A stretch of DNA of 64,000 nucleotides from Cladocopium goreaui (GCA_947184155.2 CAMXCT020001990.1:149501-213500), one strand, 5' to 3'; shown: positions 47,229-60,160, counted from the first letter of the stretch. Program-made: numbers and translations. Notes: generated by a model from the letters alone, not told the origin.

Positions 47229-48917
47229 TCTTCTTGCACAGACTTTTCACCCAGAAACTCTTCACCCAGAATTTTTTCTTGCACATACTTTTCACCCATA
47301 TAATTTTCACCCAGAGATTCTTCACCCAGAAACTCTTCTTGCACATACTTTTCACCCATATACTTTTTACCCAGAGACTCTTCACCCACAAACTCTTCTT
47401 GCACATGCTTTTCACCCATATACTTTTTACCCACAGACTCTTCACCCAGAAACTCTTCTTGCAAATACTTTTCACCCATATACTTTTCACCCATATACTT
47501 TTCACCCAGAAACTATTCTTGCACATACATGTCACCCATATACTTTTCACCCAGAGACCCTTCACCCAGAAACTCTTCTTGCACAGACTTTTCACCCAGA
47601 GACTCTTCACCCAGAAACTCTTCTTGCACATACTTTTCACCCATATACTTTTCACCTAGAGACTCTTCTTGCACATACTTTTCACCCATATACTTTTCAC
47701 ATCTTTTCACCCAGAGACTCTTCACCCAGAAACTCTTCTTGCACATACTTTTCACCCATATACTTTTCACCCAGAGACGCTTCACCCAGAAACTCTTCTT
47801 GCACATACTTTTCACCCACATACTTTTCACCCAGACTCTTCACCAAGAAACTCTTCTTGCACATACCACCCATATACTTTTCACCCAGAGACTCTTCACC
47901 CAGAAACTCTTCTTGCACATACTTTTCACCCAGAGACTCTTCACCCAGAAACTCTTCTTGCACATACTTTTCACCCATATACTTTTCACCCAGAGACTCT
48001 TCACCCAGAAACTCTTCTTGCACATACTTTTCACCCATATACTTTTCACCCAGAGACTCTTCACCCAGAAACTCTTCTTGCACATACATGTCACCCATAT
48101 ACTTTTACCCACCCTAGAGCACAGGCTTTTCGCCCAGAACTCTTCACTCAGAAACTCTTCTTGCACATACTTTTCGCCACTTTTTACCCAGAAACTCTTC
48201 TTGCACATACTTTTCACCCATATACTTTTCACCCAGAGACTCTTCTTGCACATACTTTTCACCCATATACTTTTCACCCAGAGACTCTTCACCTAGAAAC
48301 TTTTCTTGCACATATTTTTCACCCATATACTTTCACCCAGAGACTCTTCTTGCACCTACTTTTCACCCATATACTTTTCACCCAGAGACTCTTCACCCAG
48401 AAACTCTTCTTGCACATACTTTTCACCCATATACTTTTCACCCAGAGACTCTTCACCCAGAAACTCTTCTTGCACATACTTTTCACCATATACTTTTCAC
48501 CCAGAGACTCTTCTTGCACATACTTTTCACCCATATACTTTTCACGCAGAAACTCTTCACCCAGAAACTCTTCTTGCACATACTTTTCACCCATATACTT
48601 TTCACCCAGAGACTCTTCACCTAGAAACTTTTCTCGCACATATTTTTCACCATATACTTTCACCCAGATACTCTTCTTGCACCTACCTTTCACCCATATA
48701 CTTTTCACCCAGAGACTCTTCACCCAGAAACTCTTCTTGCTCATACTTTTCACCAATATACTTTTCACCCAGAGACTCTTCTTGCACCTACCATATACTT
48801 TTCACCCAGAGACTCTTCACCCAGAAACTCTTCTTGCACATACTTTTCACCAATATACTTTTCACCCAGAGACTTTTCACCTAAAGACTCTTCACCCAGA
48901 AACTCTTCTTGCACATA
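47228..48917. repeat. 60-bp satellite array (copy 2)
   Basis: It has the same four 15-mers as at 5.7-9.5 kb, in the same orientation, about 1.7 kb long. Units with one or two 15-mers missing are common, and a small non-repeat insertion lies at about 48110-48130. Long frames on both strands are repeat artefacts. Confidence 0.95.
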
Positions 48918-49704
48918 TAATGGTCCCACATCGGAGCCTTAATTTTTCCATTGTGTTTCCATCCCATCAATTTCCGTCATTTTACTCTTATTTTACTTGG
49001 CATCATTTTGGTCCCACATCAGAGCTGCAATTTTTCCATTGTTTTTTTCCATTGTTTTACTCCACTTCTTCATCATAGTCCCTCGATTTTTCCATGGCTT
49101 TTCCATCGCTAATGGTCTCACATCGAAGCCACATTTTTTTTCCATTGCTTTTCCATAGTTTTACTCGACATCATTTTCCCCTCCATTCCAGTCTCCCCAG
49201 TGTTGTTTTCACAGTTTTTCCTCCAGTTTTACTCAATCGTCCCATAGTTTACGCTATCAATTTATCCTTCCATCTCATCAATTTTTCCAGTGTTTTGCCA
49301 TGGTGTTACTCGATTTCTCCATCATTACCCGAATATTATCTCAGTGCGTCTAACGCTTACCCAAATGCACCTCCCACAATCCCTACCGTTGCACCGTATA
49401 AACGGTTTTGCTCGTTTCTTCCATGGTTTTATTTCCGCGCTTCTACTCCATAGTGGTCACACATCGAAACCGCAATTTTTCCATTGCTTTTCCATTGTTT
49501 CACGCGTGCTTTACGCGATAATGGTCCCACATCGGAGCCTCAATTTTTCCATTGTTTTTCCACCCCATCAATTTCCATCCTTTTACTTCTATTTTATACT
49601 TGGCATCATTTTCCAAGCGTTCTACTCAAATTTTCCATTTTTTTCCAATTGTTTTATGTCATATTCCCTCATTTTTTCCATTGTTTTTCTCATCATTTTC
49701 CCCT
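48918..49704. repeat. Diverged repeats around ATGGTCCCACATCGGAGCC
   Basis: The word recurs, more or less changed, near 48919, 49012, 49112, 49451 and 49522. It is embedded in T/C-rich DNA with many TTTTTCCATTG copies. No gene was seen. Confidence 0.7.
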
Positions 49705-50169
49705 CCATTGCAATCTCCCCAAGTCGAGCTCGGAGGGCGGACCAGGGGGGAATCGATACCCCACGTCACCCAATTGCCACCTGGTACATAACCCTAAACA
49801 AGTTTACCTCGGTCCACCTTTTTTACCACCTAATTTCCTCATTTTTGTCCGTTTCGGGGCGCTCTGCCCCCAGACCCCCTAAACTCACTTTGTTCGCAAA
49901 AATAACTTCGCCTAGCCTAGCGGCTGGCTTTCGTGACCATTGCAATCTCCCCAAGTCGAGCTCGGAGGGCGGACCAGGGGGGAATCGATACCCCACCGTC
50001 ACCCAATTGCCACCTGGTACATAACCCTAAACAAGTTTACCTCGGTCCACCTTTTTTACCACCTAATTTCCTCATTTTTGTCCGTTTCGGGGCGCTCTGC
50101 CCCCAGACCCCCTAAACTCACTTTGTTCGCAAAAATAACTTCGCCTAGCCTAGCGGCTGGCTTTCGTGA
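49705..50169. repeat. Tandem pair of a 232-bp element
   Basis: 49705-49936 and 49937-50169 are almost identical (one base inserted in the second). Landmarks are CAAGTCGAGCTCGGAGGGCG, GGGGGGAATCGATACCCC, GGGGCGCTCTGCCCCCAGAC and CTAGCGGCTGGCTTTCGTGA. Near-identity indicates recent duplication. Diverged or partial copies lie beside both satellite arrays (9558 and 47126). Confidence 0.95.
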
Positions 50170-51309
50170 TAATTTGATATCTGAATTGGTTGATGGAGCA
50201 CCAATCTTTCAAAACATTAACTATTTTTCTTGAGATCTTGAACTAAGAATTATCATGAATGAAATCATTCATGCTAAGACCAAGGAACTTGCCAGGTGTT
50301 TGCTTTGGACGGATTTAAATTTGGCAACCCGGAAAGATGTTCCTTTGCGACGAAAATATGGAACCAATCCGGTATTTAAATCATCTGTCATCATGTATGA
50401 CCTTTTGGGGCAAATGGGGCTCAACCCCTCCGTCAATCAAGCGACCAATGGAAAAATAAAATACAACATCTAGAAGTATGGCATTGGAAGACTGCACTCA
50501 ACTTCACCCTAACATCAACGCTGGTCATATTGCAGTAGGTGGCGTATGGTTAAAATTGGATATGAATATGACATATTCCTCCATCAGAGTCACAAATCAG
50601 AAGCTGTTTCACCAACCTGTCACTGGCTGGGATTTGTCCACTGACATCAGCAAAACGTTAACATCACATTAAAGTCCCTGGTTGATTACTTGAAGATTCC
50701 CAACCCACGGTGGATAAAAAAGAACTTGACACATCCAGGGGACGCCAGCAAAACTATCGCGAAAATTCGCGAAACACATGTTGAATGTTGAAATGTTACC
50801 CAGCCCAATGAACTTCTCTGATGCATCGTCATTTCTGATATGAAGCCTTTCATTTAATAGTCGCTGTAACATGGCCAAGTGTGCATATCCTGCCAACAAA
50901 CTTTTCTGGCTACATCTCCGTTTGTAGCGAAAAAAACAATAGTCACCATAAAGTAACTCACAAAAAATGTCCCAAAGGGTTGAACCAAACTGTTATATAA
51001 TAATGAATAATTGTCAATTATAGATGATACTTACATCATTAATCATAGATGATATTTACACATATTTACATCACATTTTTCCGGGGCATCCAGGCGGCAT
51101 CCTTAAGGCATCCAAGGCACACAGCACGCATATAGGGCCTATACAGTACCGGTGGATCGAGCGAGCTGAGCAAGCGACCATGGTAGACCTAGAAATATTT
51201 GGACCAATGAAATGGGATTTTATGATACTTGGTGATAATAGCAATACTGGCTGAATATATGGTCAATACTGGTCAATAACAAACACTAGTAATGGTCAAT
51301 AATAATGGT

Positions 51310-51425
51310 TACCCTCTGGTAAAGTGTCACATAACTATGGAAAGATGCACCATGCTATTAATGGGCAAACTCACTATTTCGACTGGGCCATTTTCAATAG
51401 CGATGTGGCTGTTTACCAGAGGGTA
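51310..51425. mobile_element. Small MITE-like element
   Basis: TACCCTCTGGTAAA at 51310-51323 is the perfect reverse complement of TTTACCAGAGGGTA at 51412-51425. The interior is about 90 bp and non-coding. Confidence 0.6.
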
Positions 51426-52143
51426 TAGCAAACAGTTGGAAATGGGATTCATTCATGATAGCAAAAACATGCAAAAACCTTAGATATAGGAGTTATCACC
51501 CAATTTAAGGCTGTGAAGGGGCCATGACTGCAAGCATTTTACTACGGTGATTCACTTTTGGTTAAATTCCCCAAAAAATGCTGACCTATACACACCCATT
51601 ACAAAAATTATCCACCATGATAACCCCATGGAATCCCATGCATATTTTGGGCTAAAATCTAACATCCATTATAAACCCAATCACATCCTCATATGGAGGT
51701 TTCCTGACATGGAGGTACCCCAAATCCAAGCCATTAGACCATGGCTAAGTACAAAAAAATAACCATGGTGACTTGGGCATCTTCCTTGACTTAAGAAACC
51801 CTTATATAGTGATGGTTAGTTCCCCATTATTGATTCCCTATGCCAAGTGTCATGGCTTCAGTCTGTTCAGCACCAGCTCCAGTTTGCAGCCTGGCAACAC
51901 TAGGCTTGGGTTGGGTCGGTCATGTTTCACAAACATATGGGGTTCGGTTCGAACATCAAAATAGGGGGATACCGGGATACTGATGTAGCTTGCATCCAAT
52001 CAACAGGTTGGTTTAAGGATGTTTAAGGGAAAATCTGGTGGCGTTGAAAAACATCTAGAAACCAATTCCAGGGGAGTCAGACGACACATACTATGCTGAA
52101 CGCTAGCGAAGAATCCGGACAATAGAAGGTATGGATAAAAGTG

Positions 52144-52264
52144 TACCCTCTGGTAATCAATGGGAAATCCCCTTCAAATGAGGACTTATAGGTGGGAAAA
52201 TCATATATACATGGTGTATTTTCATGTATTTTCCAGCAAGCCATGTTTGATTGCCGGAGGGTAC
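52144..52264. mobile_element. Second copy of the small MITE-like family
   Basis: TACCCTCTGGTAA at the left end faces TTGCCGGAGGGTA at the right end, two mismatches from the termini of the element at 51310. The size is similar (about 120 bp). Confidence 0.5.
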
Positions 52265-53899
52265 ATAAACCAAAGTTAGCAGTAATAAGATGCAAATAGG
52301 CTGCTTCCAAATCCGCCACTTAATCATAATGTGCCAATCAACAAATGATAATGTTTGAGTGTCGCTCCTCAAAGTTCGTACTTTTTTTTCACCCAAACCC
52401 AGCAATGGAACAGCAACAAGTTGAGATATTAATTTTGTTCATGTGTTCCAACTAAACGCAATTTGAATGCTATCTTTGGCTGGTTAAAACGGGTTCATCA
52501 TATTGTAAGGTCCAATTATTCCAGTAATTGCATCCTAATAAATGTAGTAAACCCGATGCCATCAATAACCTATCCCACGGCTATCCCAGTAACCAATCAT
52601 AAATAAAGGGAGACATTTTCATACATCGTCGAATCACGCCCCAGTTGGGATTGTTTATGGCATCGGGTTTGCCGCATTTGTCGTAAATAAATCCCGTGCA
52701 TGCACCATGTTTGACTTACCCTCTTCCATGGTTTTTTCTCGCCATTTGTTGAGAATCGCCCCTAATATCTTGCACAATATCATCCTATGGGAGAATTGCC
52801 CAATGATCAAAAACATGAATATTGTCATCCATCCCATGGTGCTGAAACATCATGGCCAAACCATAGCTGGTTAGTAGATGTTAGTCTGTTAGTAGATATG
52901 CCCAGTTGTCGATGATGGCAATATTTTAAGTACTACGTTTTAAACTAAACTGCCCACCCAAGGTTGACCCAGTTAAGGGTACTTAAAACCGTGATTTTTA
53001 ATTAATTTTCCAGTTACTATTGGGTAAACACCATGGTTTTCCTAATGCTATCCTTACATATCCTTACATGTATTGGCTGGTTGAGGTCGAAAAAAGCTCA
53101 TCATACTGTGAGTTTCCATCTAACTGCTGATTTCCATTACTTCTCAGATTATCCAATGATTCAACCACGTAGCTATGGGTCAAAACCCTCAAAACCCTGG
53201 TGACATTCTGCTCACACCAAGATGGCTGGTAGCTATGGATGTGGTATTTCAATCAAACTTTACAAAATGGTTGCCCAATTCGTTAGCTAATTACAGCTAA
53301 TTAAGGTGGTGGAAGCAAGTAGGGGGACCCCGACCCCGACCGACGGCTGTGGAAAGAAACATCATGGACCAATGGGTTTTGAGGAGCGGTTTAAACCAGG
53401 GGGGCTTCGGAGGGGGTTTCCATGACGTTCTGGACTCTGGACTTCCTGCTACGCTCATTACTAGCTCTTTGAAATGCATGAGATCAGTTTGATTTTCTGA
53501 CCATTGGCGGCCATGGGTGGCTATTTTCATCTCCCCGAAAAGTGCGTCTTGGAGAATGGTGAGAAAAACTTCACAAAGTTTAAGCTGAAGAATGTCCAAT
53601 AAACATGAAGTTACGAAGGCGATGGAGCTGAGAAATACCAAACTATAACTTTTGTAAAATTTCCAAATATAGATGTTCAACCCATCAAACATCAAAAAAA
53701 GATCCAAAGGATAGATAAGGATAGCCTTGAAACCAGGCGGCTGTCTGGGGGTCGGGCACCGGACTAGTTCACGGGGGTAGCAGCCAACAAACATTTCACT
53801 GCGGGGCGCCACCAGGTTTTTTTTCGGGTTTCCTCCATCTCTCGAGGCCTCAGATCTCTTTTATAAAAGAGGAGCCACCAAGATTTGTAAGTTGGTCTA

Positions 53900-54119
53900 T
53901 ACCACTAGGAGGCGGGGGCGGAAGTTGCCTTAAGGTAGCACTAGTTGGACCTTTTCGCTGCATAGCTTTGCCCGCTGGCCACTGCTGTGTGTCGTCTATG
54001 ACGTCTTGACACTGCGCACAGCAGGACTCCCGCGTCAGGCAGGCACGATGTCGAAGCCTGGAGCACTCTTTTTCGGGCTCACGTAGAGCCAGCACCTCGG
54101 TGAAAAGTTTCTTTTTCAT
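53900..54119 (-). CDS. Exon of the right-hand minus-strand gene
   Basis: A minus-strand island with strongly G-biased first codon positions reads KLFTEVLALREPEKECSRLR, then ESCCAQCQDVIDDTQQWPAG. An ATG at its start gives MKKKLF, so it could be a first exon of a separate gene instead. The 3' boundary is not fixed; the frame stays open to 53850. No domain is recognised. Confidence 0.4.
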
Positions 54120-54589
54120 CCAAATTGAATGTAAAGTTTAACGGGGATGGGAATTTATATTCCTCATGCCCTTGTTGATTTTCCCAACTAAGGAATTTAT
54201 ATTCCTAATACCCTTCGTTGATGTTCCATATAGCAACGTTCCTTTGTCCCATATTCCAGAAGTATGAACATGTTCAACCCACTTCCGTCAGCACTCACTT
54301 GGACCTTCAAGTTGTCTATGCCGCTCTATCCTTCACGGTCAATCCACGTTGAATCCACAAGTGGATTCTGTCACTGATTTTGTGGTATTTATAATTCATA
54401 CAAATACCTCCCTATTGTTGTTGCTTGTAGTCCGACTTTGTTCCACTATTAACTATTCCAATTATCATCCCATTAAAAAAAACACAAAATATCCCTATAT
54501 AGAGCATATATACATGTATACCCCAAAAAATATAAACCATCCCAATTATCATCTGTCGAAACAGCATGATTCCGATCCGTAGATCGCAC

Positions 54590-54735
54590 CAAGGGTTGGC
54601 CTGGACCCGGGTGGAATCGTGGGACTCGACGGCGCTGATTTTCTGCTGGTGACGGACTTGGCAGACGACGAGCGTTGGGGCCGACTACCAGACCTCACTG
54701 AGGGGCCGGGTCTCAAGGAGGTCTCAGTTGGGCGA
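54590..54735 (-). CDS. Ser/Pro/Arg-rich exon of the right-hand minus-strand gene
   Basis: The acceptor ATCCCCACAG precedes 54735, and a GTGCGA donor follows 54590. The 146-nt exon encodes a disordered, basic segment: RPTETSLRPGPSVRSGSRPQ, then SSSAKSVTSRKSAPSSPTIP. The opposite strand is also open, but the minus reading is favoured. The intron upstream of this acceptor carries the same repeat as the intron before the 59612 exon. Confidence 0.45.
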
Positions 54736-55607
54736 CTGTGGGGATTTCCATCATCAATGGATTGGTTTAAGGGAAAATCTACAGGAAACCATGGTTTTTA
54801 CCATCAAATATAGGACATCAAGATTTTACAAGTCAAAAAACTATAGGATTTTTTGGGAGGGAACTAGTGGCTATCAACCATTGATAGGGATGAATTGAAG
54901 ATTCAACGGGGAATGAAACTGGGATTTCATATGAGTTCGCCATTAAAAAACATCAGGGCTTCAATGGATGAAGATAAACTTCATGATATGAATTTGTGAA
55001 TGATAGCAACAATTGATTGGCGATTCCAAGGATTTAATGGGGATTGAATTCACGTAGGGGTTCATCAACTGAAAAGCATGAAGTTTAATGAGGATATGCA
55101 TGAAGAATATGCCAACTTGGCATGGTGATGTTCAATAGGTTGTGAAATATGTATATAGGTTGAGGAGGTGCCTAGTTAGATAAGTTGGTTTAAGAGTACG
55201 TTCAGTTGGATTTTTGGTACGCATACAATAGCTAGTATATCATAGTATATCATAATATATCATAGCATATCATAGTATATCATAGTATATCTATGTCATA
55301 TGTATATCTACATATCTACAGGCAGCTGGGTTTATAAACCAACTTAGAACTGGAGGGAGGGAGCCAACCTGATGATAGATCAGGATCCAATGGAGAGTGA
55401 AAATCGATAGGAGACCATCATGATTTCACCCTTATTAAGTTGGCAACTGCACCGCCAAGTGCATGATGGTGGAACCTACAAATTACTCCAGTAATGTTTT
55501 ATGTCCTATAGATTCCTATAGTCTTGGTAAATGTATCAAAGGTGACCCCAAGACTGTTTGGGTTTATGTTTTGGGCTTATTTGCTCCACCAGCCAATGCA
55601 TGTTTAC

Positions 55608-55937
55608 AGGGGAAAATCGGGGAGGTTTGCGGCCTGAGGGTGAATCCCCATGATCTTCAAGGAGAGGCACATGTCATCCACTTGCATTGCCTGCAGCTCG
55701 TTGTCACGATGCTTCTGCATTAGCTTGGGGGATTTTCTGAAGCCCTGTGTACGGCTTTGTCCATCCTCCTGAGTTTTTTCACATCAAAGTGTCCCAACTG
55801 GACCAAGATATGAGGCGCCTTGACAGGACCGTTTGGCTGGGCTCTTCTGTTTGCCCACCATCATCCTCATCATCTTCATGCCGATGTCGATGTTCACCAC
55901 AAGGGCCCCCGCAAAGTAGTTTTCACCGTGTCCTGCT
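55608..55937 (-). CDS. Two adjacent exons joined by a 90-nt intron, product unknown
   Basis: Exon 55859-55937 (1 nt plus 26 codons) reads AGHGENYFAGALVVNIDIGM then KMMRMM. A GTGGGC...CTCAG intron (55769-55858) follows, then exon 55608-55768 (53 codons plus 2 nt) with RTQGFRKSPKLMQKHRDNEL and QAMQVDDMCLSLKIMG, ending at a GTAAAC donor. The two exons agree in phase. The peptide looks amphipathic and Met-rich; I do not recognise it. These are probably internal exons of the gene that also includes the EF-hand-like exon at 62.7 kb. Confidence 0.55.
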
Positions 55938-56593
55938 CTGGACATTTCCACAAGCCATGACAGGCGCAATGCGGCACGATGGTAGTGGTGCCACCAAGGC
56001 AGCTTCTTGACGTCGCAGTGCTATTGATCATCGAATCATCACTCGGTTTATCATAAAGGATACAAACGCGAGGCTTTCCTCGAGAAGTTGTGTTTATGTA
56101 AAACCATCATTAACCATCTGTCTTTTTGGGGGTATTGAAAATGAAATGACTCACAATTATGGATCATGGTTTTAAGACATCAAAACTGTTCAATGTTCAA
56201 CCAACCTTTTGGCGACATTCAAAACATTTCCAAAAAAACAAACAACCTTTTTGGCAACATTCCAAATGATACTTCGCAAATTCCCCGATTCAACGATAGC
56301 TTTTTACTCAGAAACACATCGTGTTGATATGAACGAGCTGAGCATATAGATCGAAATATGTGTACCTATACATGTGTTTGCAGGATATGAGAGCTGCAAA
56401 CGTTAGTTTTTGGCCCCAAACATGTTTGTGTCAATCGAACGACGCGCCGCAGCGCCACTTGATGTTTTGTTCCCGTATGGCTTGGTGAATACGTCGCGCC
56501 GCGTCCTCATGGTCTACATATGGGGTCTGAAGATAGGCGTGCCTGTATAAATTGCCATTTTGCAACTCCCCATTTTAAGACACCCAAATATTA

Positions 56594-56660
56594 TATATAT
56601 ATATATATATTATAAATATATGTTGTTGTTTTTTTTTTTGGTTGTTGTTGTTGTTGTTGG
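56594..56660. repeat. TA and TTG microsatellites
   Basis: A (TA)n run is followed by a poly-T run and (GTT)n. Confidence 0.9.
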
Positions 56661-56949
56661 TTCTATGTTAGATACTCAGTCTTCCTGTAGGATCTCATGA
56701 AATATTGCATGATGTTAATATATTGAAATCCGATATGTTTTTGGCAAATCATCTAATTTAATTATGGTTGCACATGGTTGCCAATGGTTGCACCAACATT
56801 GCACACGGTGCTGGATCTGGATCAATTTTAACATATCGTGGCTAACCTGAAATAAAACAAGGGACTGGGGACCCATCATATTCCCATAGCTTGTTGGTTC
56901 AATCACCATATGGTGGTGGTAGTACATGCGTGTTCCACCGTGTACCCGC

Positions 56950-57028
56950 ACCAAAATAACGATGCGGCCCGCAATTGCGCTAAGTGCAGCTCTGCTGCTG
57001 CTCCCTTTTCATCTTGGGCAAGGGCAAC
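56950..57028 (-). CDS. Possible exon of the right-hand minus-strand gene
   Basis: After a GCTCAG acceptor the minus strand reads QDEKGAAAELHLAQLRAAS, with 13 of 23 first codon positions G. The donor is unclear (possibly GTACAC). The opposite strand reads like a signal peptide from an ATG at 56962, so the strand is not certain. Confidence 0.35.
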
Positions 57029-57829
57029 CTGAGCTTCGGATGGTGAGCTGTAGGCTGTATCAAAGCAGAATGTCTTGCTATTCAAAAGGAGGTTACTTGG
57101 GGGTAAACATGCCGAAAAATATGAAAAACCAATGGGGAAAACCGTTTGGAACATGATCTACAAACTACAAATAGTGAGTTCTCCACATCTATGATACGAG
57201 TAGCTTAAAGTGGACCAACAAAAAAATAACATGTGCCGCAGCGCCTACAACTGTTGTTTTTAACCACACACAAAACTTGGGGTTTTGACTCACTGATTCA
57301 ACCGCGTAGTTTGGGAACATGGGAACCCCAACTGATTGTTCTTAGCTAACTCAGGCATGAACAAAACATAACAAATTTTCTGAGGGAATGTCAACGCCAA
57401 ATACCCTCTCGTAATCTAGTCTGGTTATCTGGGCCATACCCATCCATACCCCTTCATTGGACAATTTCAAAAAATGCCCTCTACCTAAAAGGTGTATTTT
57501 CCATTGACAGATTGGACCATCCCTTTGCAAAACGCTTGAGTTTTGGGTCCCATAGCCATAGTTCATGGCATCATCAATCCACAAATTGCAGCTCCAGTAG
57601 GGGTTCTATTTGCGCTATGTTTTCCAAATTCTCCCAATTCTGTGTCTTTTTTTTCACGCTGCCCAAGGGTTAATGAACACATACAAAAATTGCCAAGTGT
57701 CAGTTGAAATCGTTCGTCTCGTTGCCTTGGTCGTTGACAGTTTGAGGCTTAATTCTGGAAATGTCATTGCCTTTCTGGAGTTCTTCTGGAATGATCAGAT
57801 TATGTTTTGTCTCTATACTATACTCCAAT

Positions 57830-57912
57830 AAATTAACATAGACCCTGGCAGATAGGGGTTGAAAGACTAGTTTCCACTATAAATTGGTCAGTTTCAGGGT
57901 CTATGTTAATTT
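57830..57912. mobile_element. Short perfect inverted repeat, MITE-like
   Basis: AAATTAACATAGACCCTG (left arm) and CAGGGTCTATGTTAATTT (right arm) are perfect reverse complements about 50 bp apart. They are followed at once by TTACCAGAGGGT, the terminus of the 120-bp MITE family seen at 51.3 and 52.1 kb. Confidence 0.6.
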
Positions 57913-58077
57913 ACCAGAGGGTGACACCTGGTTCACCAACAAAAAATCCACGACGGCTGCCAGGATGAACTAAGACAAGACGTGTGCCGCATCTGGGAGA
58001 TACCCCATCTGGTGCAAAGACTGGTGTGATGGCAATGCCAGAAACTGGTTTTGGGAAACTCTGTGGATGTTGTAGCT

Positions 58078-58400
58078 ATATAATGTTATATCATGTTATA
58101 TCATGTTATATCATGTTATATCATGTTATATCATGTTAAATCATGTTATATCATGTTATATAATTTTATCATTTTATATAATGTTATATTATGTTATAAT
58201 GTTAAATTATGTTATATCATGTTATATCATGTTATATTATTTTTATCGTTTTATATAATGTTATATTATGTTATAATGTTAAATTATGTTAAATCATGTT
58301 ATATCATGTTATATCATGTTATATCATATTATATCATGTTATATCATGTTATGTCATGTTATATCATGTTATATCATGTTAAATCATGTTATATCATGTA
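58078..58400. repeat. 10-bp satellite ATCATGTTAT
   Basis: About 30 copies of ATCATGTTAT with occasional AATTTTATC variants. The Tyr/His/Met-rich frame across it is an artefact. Confidence 0.95.
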
Positions 58401-59539
58401 GGTCAGTAACAACAAATATACAGAGTGCCTTTTTCATTCGCAAACATCACAGATAACCCTGAATCTACATCTGCATGTATCATAGGTGCTCGCAAAGCCC
58501 CATACACAAGTTGGACTTTGGTGGCCAGGGAGACGTTTCCGGCTCAGCCGAGCCGTGGAACTGAATGATTCGCACATCCAGCAGCCAGCACAACAGTTTG
58601 GGAATTACGTTTTTATATGTTTTTATCAGTTTTTAGTTGGTAACTTCGGTAAAACCCTTGGGCAGGCATGATTGAATAGCAAACACATCATCACAATAGT
58701 TGCCTGCGATTTTCATGGAAGGACCCTCCAATCATCCATCTGGAGCCAAGGACAAAGAACATGCTGCGATCCGGACGACTCGATGTGTGCACGTTGATTT
58801 TCCTACTGTCACCAAACACTTTTCGCAATCATCATACCTGCTACATACACATTTTGAGGATTGTTTGTTGAATTGGTTTCCAGTTTTTCTCCACTTTCCA
58901 TCACTAGGGTTAGTAAGGCAGTAGTGCAGGTTCTCATGAGGGATCTGGTTTTGCAACCCAAAAGGGTTAGACATGTGAAATTCAAAAAATCACCCCTTGT
59001 GATCATATTCTTCTGCAAGTAGTTTGGAACAACCCCGTTTATATGTTTTTTTCTGAATGCACCTGTGCCATTTTCTGCCCTATAAATACATATGACATAT
59101 GACGTTTTATGATGTTTTATGCACATTGCACGGCGTTACATTTTAGGCTGACCGGGGTAAAAAAATCATGACGTTCCTCCGATTCAACCGCCCCCCGAAG
59201 ACGGCATGACGTTTCAATAAGAGACGGCACTACGTTTCCGCAGTTTTTCCCACTGAAAACGAATTCACGAGTTACGTGATCAATAAATTGGCACAATGAA
59301 AATAATGATTAGATGATATTAGATGGCTAGCAACGCGCATCAAAATTGATGGTGAATGTTACTAAATGCTAGCAATGGGAAATTTTAGAATACCATTAAA
59401 AAATACATTAATTATGGACAAGATTTAACTGTTTTCACCAAAATGAAGAATTATCCGCCCAACAATGGATGATTCCAAGCCATCCTCATGTTGTTTTTAA
59501 CAACGGGGCCTTCCCGCCACGTCACCGAAAAACACAATA

Positions 59540-59612
59540 CCAAGCCAAGCGTCTGCTGCAGTTCACGACGGATCAAGGCCAGCTCTATTTGGCACCTCTC
59601 CTGGTGTTCCAG
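59540..59612 (-). CDS. Possible coiled-coil exon of the right-hand minus-strand gene
   Basis: After a strong acceptor (CCGTTTTCCAG) the minus strand reads LEHQERCQIELALIRRELQQ, a good amphipathic helix, up to a GTATTG donor near 59540. The plus strand is also open here, so the strand is not certain. The repeat preceding the acceptor also occurs before the exon at 54735. Confidence 0.4.
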
Positions 59613-59924
59613 CTGGAAAACGGTCATTCAATGGATTGGTTGAAGGGAAAATCTTAACCGGAAACCATGGTTTAATTCCCATCAAGTATAGGGGTTTCCT
59701 GTCAGTTTTCCCATCATCCAATTCTATGAGTCATGGGTCTGTAGTCACAAAGCGCCGCATTCCATATAATTACCGCCGGGGCGAAAGTTTTCGAGAACCA
59801 AGCAATGGCTATTAAAAAAAACATGGTAGCCTATGTAATTCTATATAGGATGCAAAAGCGATGAAATGTCGAGATTGTGAGGTAATGGGCAAATATGAGC
59901 AAATGGTTCTTGAATGAGTGAAAG

Positions 59925-60160
59925 ACGGAATGAATGAATGTATTATGAATGAATGTATTATGAATGAATGTATTATTTATGAATGAATGAATGAATGAAT
60001 GAATGACTGAGTGAGTGAGTGAGTGAATGAATGAGTGAATGATGGAATGGGACGGAACGGAACGGAACGGAACGGAAGGGTTGGGAAGGGAAGGGAGTGG
60101 AATGGATGAATGACATGAATAAATGCATGAATGCATGGGTGAATGAATGAATTAATGAAT
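59925..60160. repeat. GAAT and GGAAC microsatellites
   Basis: Tracts of GAAT/GAGT tetranucleotides surround a short GGAAC/GGAAG pentanucleotide run at about 60050-60085. Confidence 0.95.

Larger units (their letters stand above)
50170..53290. other. AT-rich DNA, no gene supported
   Basis: Apart from two small MITE-like elements listed separately, I see only short frames without coding character. It may be intron or intergenic DNA of the minus-strand gene to the right. Confidence 0.4.

Noticed and set aside
49705-50169. tRNA-derived SINE (B-box-like GTATCGATTCC on the minus strand)
   Set aside because: The only A-box-like sequence is too close (about 20 bp) and degenerate; no poly-A or other SINE tail.
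53297-53812. 171-codon minus-strand frame
   Set aside because: Mixed composition with AT-rich, hydrophobic low-complexity middle; no motif. It may include an exon or 3' UTR but is not supported as one protein.
54583-54720. Plus-strand exon (VGLDGADFLLVTDLADD)
   Set aside because: Coding-like, but the minus reading has a clean acceptor and donor, consistent phase, and the same intron repeat as the 59612 exon.
56962-57153. Plus-strand signal-peptide ORF (MRPAIALSAALLLLPFHLG)
   Set aside because: The opposite strand has stronger G-first codon bias and an acceptor; the plus frame soon loses coding character. Not fully excluded.
58093-58401. Tyr/His/Met-rich 102-codon frame
   Set aside because: Direct product of the 10-bp ATCATGTTAT repeat.
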